NCBI GenBank assembly: GCA_016208105.1
Contig: JACQYS010000022.1
Span: 62,001-126,000 of the forward strand
DNA from: Desulfovibrio sp.
Lineage (GTDB): Bacteria; Desulfobacterota; Desulfovibrionia; Desulfovibrionales; Desulfovibrionaceae
Length of the DNA: 64,000 bases
Reading direction: 5' to 3'
The notes beneath the pieces were generated by a model. The model worked only from the letters and a program-made list of their open reading frames with translations, did no database searches and was not told the DNA's origin. Position numbers and translations under genes: made by a program. Positions within the stretch are counted from its first letter, which is position 1; every line of letters starts with the position of its first letter. Below are positions 36,892 through 45,947 of this stretch, piece after piece.

Positions 36892-39816
36892 TTAGTGAAT
36901 GGGACCAGGAGGGGGGACTGTCAGGCCGTTTACGCCCTCCAGATCGTTTTTGTCGAAATCACGCGCGAGGCGTCGGATGAAGGCGGCGAATTCCCCGGCG
37001 GGAAGAGCAGGGCTGCACAGATATCCCTGGTAGTAGTCGCAGCCATAGGAGCGCAGAAAATCAAGCTGCGCGGATGTCTCCACGCCTTCGGCGATCACCG
37101 AGATGCCCAGGCTCTTGGCCATGGCCAACGTCGCCTTCACGATCTCGCGTGATTTGACGGTGTCGATGTCTTTTATGAACTGCCGGTCGATTTTGAGAGA
37201 GGTGAGAGGAAACTGCTGGAGGTAGCGCAAGGAGGAATACCCCGTGCCGAAATCGTCGATGGAGACTCTATGCCCCGCATCGCGAATGGACTTAAGAACC
37301 TCCGCTGCCGAACTGGGATTGCGCATGATGGCGGTTTCGGTGATCTCAAGGCCCACTCTGGCGCTTTCCAGTCCGCGTGAGGCAATGGCTTCGGAAAGAC
37401 GGAGCGGGAAACCCGGTTCGGACAGATTGATCGCGGAAACATTTATGCTGACCCAGGTATGTACGCCCTGAGTATCCCATTGGGCGATGTCCTCCAGAAC
37501 TTTTTCCAAGACCATGCCGGTTATCTCGGGCATGAGGTTGAACTCTTCGCAAAGGGGGATGAACATCGCCGGGGACACAGGTTCTCCATCCCTGTTCCAG
37601 CGGAGCAGAGCTTCAGCTCCGGCTATCTCTGGAGCGTTCACCCGCACGATGGGTTGGTAGTGCACCTCGAAGCGACGCTCCGCCACCGCGTCGCGGAGGT
37701 CCTTCTCCATGGCTATCCGGGTTCTGATGCGCGAGTCCAGTTCTTCGGTGTAGACGTCCACCTTGCCTTTGCCGAGGTCTTTGGCCCTGTGCAGGGCCAT
37801 GTCCGCGTTGCGAAGCAAGGTGTCCGGGTCGGAACCGTCTCTCGGGAAAAGCGTCAGGCCCAGGCTGGCGCTGGCTTTGTAGGTTCCACCGGAAACATCG
37901 AATGGTTCCTGAAAACAGTCCAACACCCTTTTTGCGAGGGCGGAGGCTTGGCCTTCGGTAGTGATTTCCGTGGCAACCACCGCGAATTCGTCCCCGCCAA
38001 GACGCGCCACAAGGTCTCCCGCGCGCACCTGGGCCATGATCCTCTGCCCCACCATCCGCAGCAGGGCGTCACCCTCGGGATGCCCGGAGCAGTCGTTTAG
38101 GTTCCTGAAATTGTCCAGGTCCAGAAGGAACACTGCCAGCATGTGCCCATCGTGCCTGGCTTGGTCGAGACGCTTTGCAAGCTCGGAGAGCATCATGGAC
38201 CGGTTGGGCAACCCGGTGAGCTGGTCCTGCGAGGCCTGGATCTGTAGTTGTTCCTCGGCCTGGCGTTGCCCGGCCATGCTCCTCAAAATGCCGATATAGT
38301 GGGTGTTCTGGGAAGCGTCGTCGCTTAAGCGGGTGAAAATCATCTGCAGGGGGATGGTGCGGCCGTCGAGGGTCAGGATGTCGATTTCACCGTCGAACCG
38401 GCCACTCCTTTCGATGTCCTTGTGCAAGCGGGTTCTGAAAGACTCGGCCACGCTCTGGCTGCAGAAAGAGTCCGGGGTCAGCCCAAGTATGCTGGCTGGA
38501 GTGTATCCGGTAAGGCGGGACATGGCAGGGTTTGCGTCCAGGATACGCAGGGACTCGTCGCAGATCACGAAACCTTCCAGGGAATGGCTGAAGACCGACT
38601 CCTTGAGCCGCAAGCTTTCCAGCGCTTCGCTTAAGGCGTTGGTGCGTTCCCTAACGCGTTGGTCTAGGAGCTCATGGGAGCTGCGCAGTTCCTCCATGGC
38701 CTTGGCGGAAACGGCCTGTTCCTCCTGAAGACGCCGGGCCATGGTGTTGAACGCGGTGGCCAGCTCGCCAAAGTGATCCATGGGGCCAACCGGGAGGCGG
38801 TGGTCCAACTGACCGTTCGAAACCAGCTCCGTCCCGTTTTTGAGATTCTTCATCCGGGTAACGAGCAGCTTGCGGATCATCAGCATGCCCAGAACCGTAA
38901 AAGCAAGACACCCCATGGTGACGGCCAAAAACATTCTGTCATACTCGGCCAAAGTGTCACGTATGCCGGTGCTGTCTTCGATGAGATCGTTCTCCTCAAT
39001 GGTCTTTAGAACCTGCAGGTATATCTCCACATCGTCCCAATGGCGGTTGATCTCCTGGAGCTCAGCCCTGTTGGTGTTCAGGGCGAAGTTGGGGTCGGTG
39101 AGGAGACTTCTGCGAATGCGCGGTACGTTGGTCTTTAAAACCAGGATGTGTTTCTCAAGCTCCCGCAGGTTTTCGATGTCGCCATCGTAGTGTTCAAGCG
39201 TATGGAATGCCGCGATATTCTTCAGGGTTCTTTCGAGCAGCCCGGTGAGGACTGGAAGCTGATCGGGTTTGGCCTGAAGATAGCGTGTGACTGTCCGGTT
39301 CAGCGCTTCCAGGGAGTTGTTGAGAAAAAATACGGCGTCTCCCGAGCGGCTGGGGGCAAAGGCCAACTGCTCGGCGCTGGCCTGGGCAGCGGTCAGATAG
39401 TTCTCCACCGCCGTACGGGCCTTGGACATGGAATCGGAGTAGTCCCCGCGCGAGCGCATTTCGTCTATCTGGAGAAGACCCGAGCGTATGCGGGCCAAGT
39501 CCAAGGCTATGCCGCTTACAAGCTCCTGGGAAACGCCCGGGTCCATCTTCAATCTGCTGGAGATGGTGTCCACCAGGGATACGCAGTCATTGACCGAGCC
39601 GGAACGGTCGGCAAGGAGGTTTTCATAGACCCTTCTGGCTTGAATGAGTGAATTGTCGATATCGTGCAGTAACCCACCCGCCTGGATGTGGCGGGAGACG
39701 AAGTGGTCGAGAAGAACACCGGACTGGCGGGAGTTCTGAACGCTAAGCCAGGCCATGCACGCAAAAAAACAGAAGACCAGAATAAGAGTCAGGCGCTGGA
39801 GAGTGGAAAAGGACAT
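36892..39816 (-). CDS. Membrane PAS-GGDEF-EAL c-di-GMP protein
   Basis: A 974-residue protein. A first membrane segment lies at about 7-27, a helical periplasmic sensor region to about 295, a second membrane segment at about 298-318, then HAMP, coiled coil, PAS (about 410-525), GGDEF (motif near 606) and EAL (motif near 734). GGDEF is intact, with an RxxD inhibition site (RAGD) five residues before it. EAL and DDFGTGYSSL are also intact, so both cyclase and phosphodiesterase activity are possible. The upstream gene ends three bases before the start. Confidence 0.93.
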   Translation of the reverse strand: MSFSTLQRLTLILVFCFFACMAWLSVQNSRQSGVLLDHFVSRHIQAGGLLHDIDNSLIQARRVYENLLADRSGSVNDCVSLVDTISSRLKMDPGVSQELVSGIALDLARIRSGLLQIDEMRSRGDYSDSMSKARTAVENYLTAAQASAEQLAFAPSRSGDAVFFLNNSLEALNRTVTRYLQAKPDQLPVLTGLLERTLKNIAAFHTLEHYDGDIENLRELEKHILVLKTNVPRIRRSLLTDPNFALNTNRAELQEINRHWDDVEIYLQVLKTIEENDLIEDSTGIRDTLAEYDRMFLAVTMGCLAFTVLGMLMIRKLLVTRMKNLKNGTELVSNGQLDHRLPVGPMDHFGELATAFNTMARRLQEEQAVSAKAMEELRSSHELLDQRVRERTNALSEALESLRLKESVFSHSLEGFVICDESLRILDANPAMSRLTGYTPASILGLTPDSFCSQSVAESFRTRLHKDIERSGRFDGEIDILTLDGRTIPLQMIFTRLSDDASQNTHYIGILRSMAGQRQAEEQLQIQASQDQLTGLPNRSMMLSELAKRLDQARHDGHMLAVFLLDLDNFRNLNDCSGHPEGDALLRMVGQRIMAQVRAGDLVARLGGDEFAVVATEITTEGQASALAKRVLDCFQEPFDVSGGTYKASASLGLTLFPRDGSDPDTLLRNADMALHRAKDLGKGKVDVYTEELDSRIRTRIAMEKDLRDAVAERRFEVHYQPIVRVNAPEIAGAEALLRWNRDGEPVSPAMFIPLCEEFNLMPEITGMVLEKVLEDIAQWDTQGVHTWVSINVSAINLSEPGFPLRLSEAIASRGLESARVGLEITETAIMRNPSSAAEVLKSIRDAGHRVSIDDFGTGYSSLRYLQQFPLTSLKIDRQFIKDIDTVKSREIVKATLAMAKSLGISVIAEGVETSAQLDFLRSYGCDYYQGYLCSPALPAGEFAAFIRRLARDFDKNDLEGVNGLTVPPPGPIH

Positions 39817-39819
39817 GGA

Positions 39820-40716
39820 TTACTTCGCGAATCGCAATTCCAGAATTTCTCCGACGTCGCCGCAGCCGTAGAGAGGTTCCTCTGTTCCGGGTTCCGGGGC
39901 CCTCCCGGCGATTTCGAATCTGGAAATGCCGAACGGGTATGCTTTATCAAGGGAGAAGGCCACATCGTCGGCATGTCCCGTGACGAGCTTGCGCGCGAAA
40001 GTCACCGTCCATTTGCCGTTTTGCCAATGGCCCTTGGCCCTGATATCGGCTCGGGAGCCGCTCGGCTGGACCAGCTTGAACTTGGGTACGCGGTCCCCGG
40101 CGTAGTCAGGATACAAGATTGTGTCCGCGGCCTCTTGGCCCTCGTCTCCCTTGCGGGTCAGGTAGAATACCTTTCCGTTCTTTGAGAGCATGGGCTTAGC
40201 TTCGGGGCTCGGATTGGTAGAATAGATCTGGATTTTGTCGTCGGCATATCCAGCGTGATCGGAACGGTAGGCCTTCCAGAACCATTCGTCCGCAACGTAA
40301 GGGGAGTCCTCGTGGAGAGTGAGCCCTGTTTCGTGGGATACCATGCTCCATTTCAAAATGATGACGTCTTCTCGTTCGGGGCCGTCCACATAGCTCTTGC
40401 TGGCCGGGTCCCAACGAAGCATGCGGTGCATTCTGTTTTCTGTCGGATCCGGGAAGGACGCCTGGATGAAGACATGGTCCCCAGTGTGGAGCGCCTTGAA
40501 CTCGACCGTGGTGTTGGCAACCACATCCAGGACGGCAACCGGCCGGATGGGGTTCCAGGCCGGATCGGACGGATTGTGTACGTCTGGTGGGGATGCTGCC
40601 CTGGATGCGAGGAGTTCCCTGTGTTTGGGGACTGCTGGTGAAAGTGGAGAAACCACCCCCAGAAAGAGTACGAAAACGGCCGCGCCGCACAAGGAACGAA
40701 CAAAAAAAGTGCTCAT
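39820..40716 (-). CDS. Periplasmic ethylbenzene-dehydrogenase-type heme-binding domain protein
   Basis: A 298-residue secreted protein with a signal peptide (start at 40716, GAGG four bases upstream). The mature part resembles the ethylbenzene dehydrogenase gamma-subunit (DOMON-like) heme-b domain, with a typical DEWFWKAYRSD segment and beta-rich flanks (HVFIQASFPDPTEN). No CxxCH motif occurs, so any heme would be non-covalent. It ends three bases before the GGDEF-EAL gene; the pair probably forms an operon in which this could be a redox or gas-sensing partner. That role is an inference. Confidence 0.75.
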   Translation of the reverse strand: MSTFFVRSLCGAAVFVLFLGVVSPLSPAVPKHRELLASRAASPPDVHNPSDPAWNPIRPVAVLDVVANTTVEFKALHTGDHVFIQASFPDPTENRMHRMLRWDPASKSYVDGPEREDVIILKWSMVSHETGLTLHEDSPYVADEWFWKAYRSDHAGYADDKIQIYSTNPSPEAKPMLSKNGKVFYLTRKGDEGQEAADTILYPDYAGDRVPKFKLVQPSGSRADIRAKGHWQNGKWTVTFARKLVTGHADDVAFSLDKAYPFGISRFEIAGRAPEPGTEEPLYGCGDVGEILELRFAK

Positions 40717-41198
40717 GGCGCCTCTGGTTGGGGCAATAAGTATAACATTGTGGTTGCGGCCATACGGAACCGCCGAAAAACTTCGTGTTCCACTCATTAT
40801 AAATAGGGCATTCTTTCAGGGGATACCCTACTTTTTTAGTCCCCGGTGTTTTCTGCCCGCACGCTACATTCTGAAATAACAGGGAAAATGAAGAAGCTCT
40901 TGCCGCGTAAGCCACATGGCCGAAAGTACTCAGAGGCAAAGCCCCCCCTCTTGTCCTGAGCCAATGCCTGAAGCGGAGAATGCGCGCACATGTTAATATC
41001 GAAGAAGTCGTAAGCATATGATCCTCTCACGGACGGCGACGATACGATTGTTTTGAATATTGTAGAGGAAAATCCAATTACCCCGGTCAGATGGGAAAAA
41101 GGACTTGAAAGGCTTGATTTTCTTCATCAGGGGAATTAGAAAAACCTTCTTTTTATGCTAGACTGAGGCATCCCCGCCCGTCACCAAGGAGCCCGTAC
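40717..41198. other. Intergenic region between divergent genes
   Basis: About 480 bases. Apart from the promoter at 41136-41164 I see no gene or strong hairpin. AT-rich tracts lie near 41040-41160. The short frames here have no ribosome binding site. Confidence 0.5.
41136..41164 (+). promoter_or_regulatory. Candidate promoter of the ligase-ChaN-mutM operon
   Basis: TTAGAA (41136-41141) and TAGACT (41159-41164) are 17 bases apart, 34 bases before the ATG at 41199. Pattern match only. Confidence 0.35.
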
Positions 41199-42464
41199 AT
41201 GACCCGCAAGGACCGCACCGAAGGCATTTATTCCCGCCGTGAGGTGCTCGATGAATCCGAACGCCGCCAGTATTATCAGATTCAGTTGAAGGACCTGCTC
41301 ACCTACGCCTACCGCTACTCCGAGGACGTGAAAAAGCGCTTCGACCGTGCCCAATTCCAGGTTGGCAAGTTCAAGCAGCTCTCCGATCTTAAGCATATTC
41401 CCATACTGAAAAAGAAAGAGCTCATCTTCCTGCAGTCCATGGGGCCGCGGCTGGGAGGGCTTCTTACCAAGGATCTTGGCGATCTGCGCCGCGTATTCCT
41501 TTCACCCGGTCCGATTTTCGATCCCGAGGACCGCGAGGACGACTACTGGGGATGGACCGAGGGCTTCTACGCCACGGGTTTCCGTTCCGGGGACGTGGTG
41601 CAGAACACCTTCAACTACCACCTCTCTCCCACGGGCCTCATGTTCGAGGAACCCCTGCGCAACCTGGGCTGCGCCGTCATGCCTTCCGGTCCCGGCAACA
41701 CGGGCACCCAACTGGAAGTGATGCAGAAGCTCAGGGTCACCGGATTCGTGGGGACGCCGAGCTACCTGATGCACCTGTCCCAGAAGGGAGAGGAGGCCGG
41801 GCTCAACCTGCGCAAGGACCTGTTTCTTGAGGTCGCCTTCGTCACCGGCGAGAAGTTCTCCGAGAAGATGCGCTCGAACCTGGAGAAGAAATTCGACCTC
41901 ATCATGCGCCAGGGCTACGGCACGGCCGATGTTGGGTGCATCGGTTACGAGTGCTTCCAGAAGAACGGTCTGCACATAGCCAACCGCGCGTTTGTGGAAA
42001 TTTGCCATCCCGACACCGGCATCCCCTTGAAGGATGGCGAGGTCGGCGAGATCGTGGTGACGGCCTTCAACAAAACCTATCCCCTGATCCGACTGGCCAC
42101 CGGCGATCTCTCCTACATCGACCGCGCCCCGTGTTCCTGCGGGCGCACCTCGCCGCGCCTGGGTAACATAGTGGGACGCGTGGACACCACCGCCCGCATC
42201 AAGGGCATGTTCGTCTACCCCCATCAGGTGGAACAGGTCATCTCGCGTTTCGAAGAGATCAAGCGCTGGCAGATCGAAGTCACCAACCCGGGCGGAATCG
42301 ACGAGATGACGCTTCTGATCGAAGCCAGCAACTTCAAGCGCGACGACGAACTGCTGCATCTGTTCCGCGAGAAGATCAAACTGCGTCCTGAACTCAAGGT
42401 CCTGGCCCCGGGCACTCTGCCTGCCCAGATCAGACCCATCGAGGACAAGCGCAAGTGGGATTAG
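41199..42464 (+). CDS. Phenylacetate-CoA ligase family (AMP-binding) protein
   Basis: A 421-residue adenylate-forming enzyme related to PaaK, which activates carboxylates as CoA thioesters through AMP. Visible motifs are YGTADVG (adenine-binding region), PLIRLATGDLS and the C-terminal GRVDTTARIKGMFVYPHQV. The N-terminus is shorter than usual and the Ser/Thr-Gly-rich loop of the family is not obvious in residues 90-110. Desulfovibrio carries several such paralogues of unknown substrate. AAGGAG lies seven bases before the ATG. It overlaps the ChaN-like gene by ten bases. Confidence 0.85.
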   Translation: MTRKDRTEGIYSRREVLDESERRQYYQIQLKDLLTYAYRYSEDVKKRFDRAQFQVGKFKQLSDLKHIPILKKKELIFLQSMGPRLGGLLTKDLGDLRRVFLSPGPIFDPEDREDDYWGWTEGFYATGFRSGDVVQNTFNYHLSPTGLMFEEPLRNLGCAVMPSGPGNTGTQLEVMQKLRVTGFVGTPSYLMHLSQKGEEAGLNLRKDLFLEVAFVTGEKFSEKMRSNLEKKFDLIMRQGYGTADVGCIGYECFQKNGLHIANRAFVEICHPDTGIPLKDGEVGEIVVTAFNKTYPLIRLATGDLSYIDRAPCSCGRTSPRLGNIVGRVDTTARIKGMFVYPHQVEQVISRFEEIKRWQIEVTNPGGIDEMTLLIEASNFKRDDELLHLFREKIKLRPELKVLAPGTLPAQIRPIEDKRKWD

Positions 42465-43639
42465 GAAGAAACATCGTGCTGGCCGCCCTCTGGGCGGCCT
42501 TGCTCATCACGGTGCAGGGCTGCAAGCGTTATAGCGACATCTCGGGAGAAGCAGCTGCGCGAGCGCCTGCTTCCCCCCTCGCTCCCGGCCAATTCCTCGA
42601 CGGAGAGGGAATGGCCGTGGACGGCCTCTGGGTGGGCGCCATGGCCTCTCAGGCCGCGTACGTTCTCGTTGGCGAAGGGCACCCCATAGCCTGCGACCAT
42701 CTGGCCCAGGCCCGCGTCATCGAGCTGATGGTCAACGCGGGTTCTCCTCCGGTTGTCGGCCTTGAGATGGTCAGCCTGGACATGCAGCCGGTGCTGGACA
42801 TGTTCAACAACGACATCATCGGAATTGACGAGCTGGAGTCCTCCTTGAAATGGAGCCAGACGTGGGGCTACCCGTTCGCCATTTACCGGCCCATCTTTGA
42901 AACCGCCAAGAAGCACAATCTTCCGCTTTTCGCTCTCAACGCCCCCCGGGATGTGGCCAAGAAGGTCGGCAAATCCGGGCTTAAGAGCCTAGCGGTGGAA
43001 GACAGGCTTGAACTCCCGGCGAAGATCATTCCGGTGCCCCCTGAGCAGGAAGAATATCTCCGCCAGGTGTTCGACGCCCATCCCTTTGGCAAGCCCAAGG
43101 ACGCCAAGGCCGCATGGAAGAGCTTCGTTACCGTACAGGCTCTGTGGGACACCACCATGGCCCGCCGGGCAGTTGAGGCGCGGGTGGCCATGCGCCGCCC
43201 GGTGGTTATCGTCGCCGGGGGAGGACACGTGGAGCACGGCTGGGGCATCGCCTCGCGCCTGGCCACGTTCGACCCGCAGGGGCAGCGCCTGCTCATCATG
43301 CCGTGGCGCGGCGGCGAACTCCCGGACAAGTCCGAGGCGGACCTCTTCTTCTACTGTCCGGAAACCAAGCGCCCAAGGCTTGGCATCGCCCTCGAGGTCA
43401 AGGACGCAACCATTACGGTGGTGGGGATAGAACCGGGGTCCAAGGCCGAGGCCGCCGGGATCAAGGTAGGCGACCTGCTTGCAAAGGCCCAGGGCATAGA
43501 GCTGCACAAGTTATCGGACCTGCACGACGCGACCATGCGCGCTTTTGAGGAAGAAGGGACCCTGCGACTGGAGATTATACGCCAGGGCCGCAGCGAGGAA
43601 CTCTTCATCACTCTGCCGTCTCCCAAATCCGGCTCCTGA
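42455..43639 (+). CDS. ChaN-like lipoprotein with a C-terminal PDZ domain
   Basis: A 394-residue protein with a lipobox (VQGC). The central domain is of the ChaN (Tiki/heme-uptake) type, with LVGEGHPIACDHLAQ, VVGLEMVSLDMQP and AGGGHVEHGWGI. ChaN of Campylobacter binds heme. The C-terminal 85 residues form a PDZ domain (LGIALEVKD, VVGIEPGSKAEAAGIKVGD). The start is GTG at 42455. The stop overlaps the mutM start in TGATG. Together this suggests a membrane-anchored peptidase-like or heme-handling protein; activity is unproven. Confidence 0.82.
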   Translation: MGLGRNIVLAALWAALLITVQGCKRYSDISGEAAARAPASPLAPGQFLDGEGMAVDGLWVGAMASQAAYVLVGEGHPIACDHLAQARVIELMVNAGSPPVVGLEMVSLDMQPVLDMFNNDIIGIDELESSLKWSQTWGYPFAIYRPIFETAKKHNLPLFALNAPRDVAKKVGKSGLKSLAVEDRLELPAKIIPVPPEQEEYLRQVFDAHPFGKPKDAKAAWKSFVTVQALWDTTMARRAVEARVAMRRPVVIVAGGGHVEHGWGIASRLATFDPQGQRLLIMPWRGGELPDKSEADLFFYCPETKRPRLGIALEVKDATITVVGIEPGSKAEAAGIKVGDLLAKAQGIELHKLSDLHDATMRAFEEEGTLRLEIIRQGRSEELFITLPSPKSGS

Positions 43640-44454
43640 TGCCCGAGCTGCCAGAAGTCGAAACCATAGCCCGGGGGCTTGCTCCGATTCTGACGGGCAG
43701 GCGGATAACCGGGCTTACGGTTCTGGACCGGCGCGTCTTTCCGGGGGATGTCAAAGCCTTCCAAGGTGTTTTCGAGGGCCGGATCATCACCGGGGTTCAC
43801 CGCAGGGCCAAGCTCTGTCTGGTGGAGGTCGAAGGCGGGGGCCTTATCGCCTTTCATCTCAAGATGACCGGGCGGCTCTTCGTCACCAGGCCGGGCGAGC
43901 GGCCCGAACCGCATCTTCGCGTGCTTGTCGGTCTGGACGACGGCCGTGCCCTGCATTTCACCGACATGCGCCGGTTCGGTTCCTGCCGGGGATTCGCTCC
44001 CGGCGAGATACATACCTGGGATTTCTACCGCCGCCTCGGCCCGGAACCCCTGTGCATCGATGCGCCGGCCTTCCGCCAGGCCCTGTCCGGGAGAAGCGGG
44101 CGGATAAAGGCTTTGCTTCTGAACCAGGAAGTCATCGCCGGAATAGGCAACATCTACGCCGACGAAGCCCTGTTCCTGGCCCGCATCCGCCCGGACACCC
44201 GAGCAAGCCTGGTTCCTCCCGAGAAGCTGGACGCCCTGTTCGCCGCGCTTAAGGATGTTCTCTGCCGGGCCATCGAATCCGGGGGAAGCACCATCCGTGA
44301 CTACCGAACCGCCGAAGGCGTGGAAGGTTCCTTCCAATGGACCTTCAATGTCTATGGCCGGGCCGGGCAACCCTGCCCGGCATGCGGCAGGAAACTTTCA
44401 TCGGAAAAAGTGGCCGGCAGGACCTCCACCTTCTGCGTGCGTTGCCAGTCCTAA
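43639..44454 (+). CDS. mutM: Formamidopyrimidine-DNA glycosylase MutM (Fpg)
   Basis: A 271-residue base-excision repair enzyme that removes 8-oxoguanine and formamidopyrimidines. The N-terminus PELPEVET supplies the catalytic Pro2 and Glu3. The helix-two-turn-helix contains NQEVIAGIGNIYADEALF and the C-terminal zinc finger uses CPACG and CVRC. It is coupled to the ChaN-like gene by a one-base stop/start overlap. Confidence 0.96.
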   Translation: MPELPEVETIARGLAPILTGRRITGLTVLDRRVFPGDVKAFQGVFEGRIITGVHRRAKLCLVEVEGGGLIAFHLKMTGRLFVTRPGERPEPHLRVLVGLDDGRALHFTDMRRFGSCRGFAPGEIHTWDFYRRLGPEPLCIDAPAFRQALSGRSGRIKALLLNQEVIAGIGNIYADEALFLARIRPDTRASLVPPEKLDALFAALKDVLCRAIESGGSTIRDYRTAEGVEGSFQWTFNVYGRAGQPCPACGRKLSSEKVAGRTSTFCVRCQS

Positions 44455-44486
44455 ATCCGGGCAACATGAACTTTTCTTCATGATAT

Positions 44487-44524
44487 GGGGCGGCTGCGCC
44501 CCTTGCTCCACCCCTTTGAAGGGG
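44487..44524. repeat. Extragenic palindrome, copy A
   Basis: Two hairpins, GGGGCG-gctg-CGCCCC (44487-44502) and CCCCTT-TG-AAGGGG (44511-44524), lie between mutM and the TPR gene. They resemble the hairpins of copies B to D. Confidence 0.5.
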
Positions 44525-44584
44525 CTACTGTCCCCCTCGCGGTCAAACGACCAACTGCCTGTAAACCCACAGCGGATTTTTATC

Positions 44585-45535
44585 ATGCGCCGAATATGCT
44601 TACTTCTTTTCGCCGCCGTTACGGCCCTGCCGCTATGCCTCGGCTCCACTGCCTCCTTGGCGGAACCCGCCAAGAAAGAACAGCAGTCCGCCAAGCCGGC
44701 TGAGAAACCTGGAACCAAGTCCACCAAGCCCGACGCCAAATCCTCGAAACAAGATACCACTCAGAAATCAAAGGACGCCAAGCCCGCCAAGGACACCTCT
44801 TCCAAGGGGGCCGCGAAACCGGGGACGTCCAAGGATGCCCCCAAAGCTTCCGGGAGCAAGGACGCCCCAAAGGCTTCGGCCAAGGCGGCCGACACGGGCA
44901 AGTCCGGCAAGTCCGGCAAGTCCAAGAAGGAATCCAAGAAGCGCACGAAGCATCCGGCCGTGGTGCAGTCCAATGCCGAGGCCGAGCGCAAGGCGGACGA
45001 AGCCCTGCGAAAGACGGAAGCTCCCAAGCCGCCCCAAACCGGCAGCGGTTCTGCTTCTGCCCCGGTGCGCGAGCAGTCTGGCGGACTAGCCCAGGACCTT
45101 TTCGATAAAGGCATGGACCTGGGGCGCCAGAACAATTACGCCCAGGCCCTGGACCTGTTCAACCAGGCCATAAAGCTCGACTCCAAGAACGCGGGCTATT
45201 TCGCCGGGCGCGGGCACGCCAACTTCATGCTCAACCAGCTCGACAAGGCACTGGACGACTACAACAAGTCCATCAATCTCAATACGCAGGATTCCCTTGC
45301 CGTGGTGATGCGCGGGCACACCTATTACAAGCTCGGCAGCTACACCAAGGCCATCCAGGACTACGACAAGGCCATTCAGATGGGCTACGCCGATGCCGAG
45401 GTCTTCAAGGGGCGCGGGTCGGCGTATTTGAAGATCAATCAGCCGCAGAAGATGTGCGCGGATTTCAAGACGGCATGCGAAAAGGGCGATTGCGAGATGT
45501 CTGAAAACGCCCGCAAGAGCGGTATATGCGAATAG
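44585..45535 (+). CDS. Secreted TPR protein with a Lys/Ala/Ser-rich linker
   Basis: A 316-residue protein. A signal peptide (MRRICLLLFAAVTALPLCLG, cleavage near SLA/EP) leads to a low-complexity Lys/Ser/Ala/Pro linker of about 130 residues, which contains a short GKS repeat. From about 165 there are TPR repeats (QALDLFNQAIKLDSKNAGYF, KALDDYNKSINLNTQDSL, KAIQDYDKAIQMGYADAE). The C-terminus has several cysteines (MCADFKTACEKGDCEM) of the Sel1-like TPR type. It is probably a periplasmic scaffold; the linker resembles cell-wall-spanning segments. The ribosome binding site is weak. Confidence 0.8.
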   Translation: MRRICLLLFAAVTALPLCLGSTASLAEPAKKEQQSAKPAEKPGTKSTKPDAKSSKQDTTQKSKDAKPAKDTSSKGAAKPGTSKDAPKASGSKDAPKASAKAADTGKSGKSGKSKKESKKRTKHPAVVQSNAEAERKADEALRKTEAPKPPQTGSGSASAPVREQSGGLAQDLFDKGMDLGRQNNYAQALDLFNQAIKLDSKNAGYFAGRGHANFMLNQLDKALDDYNKSINLNTQDSLAVVMRGHTYYKLGSYTKAIQDYDKAIQMGYADAEVFKGRGSAYLKINQPQKMCADFKTACEKGDCEMSENARKSGICE

Positions 45536-45563
45536 CCTTGCTGGCTGCGAGCAATATGAAGCG

Positions 45564-45597
45564 GGCGCGGGCACTCCACCGCGCCTTTTTCTTTTTT
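45564..45597 (+). terminator. Rho-independent terminator
   Basis: A 7-bp stem (GGCGCGG with CCGCGCC) is followed by TTTTTCTTTTTT. It terminates the TPR gene. Confidence 0.85.
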
Positions 45598-45679
45598 GGC
45601 TCTTAAGCCCGCTTGACCGGGCTTGGCGAAAGGAACATACAGCCGGTGCCGGGCTAAACCGGTTATGGAGTGACAATCA

Positions 45680-45829
45680 GTGGATGTGTACATCATCTGG
45701 GGGGGCATCATCCTGGCGTGTTTTTACCTTGGGGCCAGGATGACGTTCCAGATCCGGGAAAAAAAGAAGAACATGCTGCGCCTGAACTTCGAGGACGCCA
45801 AGAACCAAGAGAAGAAGCGCAGAGGGTGA
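45680..45829 (+). CDS. Small membrane protein, 49 residues
   Basis: A GTG-start frame with GGAG nine bases upstream encodes VDVYIIWGGIILACFYLG followed by a basic tail (REKKKNM, EKKRRG). It is a single transmembrane helix with a cytoplasmic positively charged tail. It lies between a terminator and the repeat cluster, so it is probably monocistronic. Function unknown. Confidence 0.6.
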   Translation: MDVYIIWGGIILACFYLGARMTFQIREKKKNMLRLNFEDAKNQEKKRRG

Positions 45830-45842
45830 CGATTTTGGGCGA

Positions 45843-45940
45843 CCAGGCCAGGGCTCTGCCCTGGACCCGCCGGGGGAAATGATTTCCCCCGGACCCCCTC
45901 GATATTCGCGGATTTCACCGGATGACCGGTGAAATCCGCG
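45843..45940. repeat. Extragenic multi-hairpin repeat, copy B
   Basis: Three successive hairpins: CCAGGGC-tct-GCCCTGG (45848-45864), GGGGGAAA-tga-TTTCCCCC (45872-45890) and a perfect 15-bp stem with an ATGA loop (45907-45940). Linkers read ACCCGCC and GGACCCCCTC. The same order of motifs is seen at 53638-53784. The last hairpin could end the convergent pgpA transcript eight bases from its stop. Confidence 0.75.
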
Positions 45941-45947
45941 AAGTTGT

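Noticed and set aside
44900-44935. Short direct repeat GGCAAGTCC three times, considered as a microsatellite or CRISPR-like repeat
   Set aside because: It encodes the GKS repeats of the low-complexity linker in the TPR protein; too short and without spacers.
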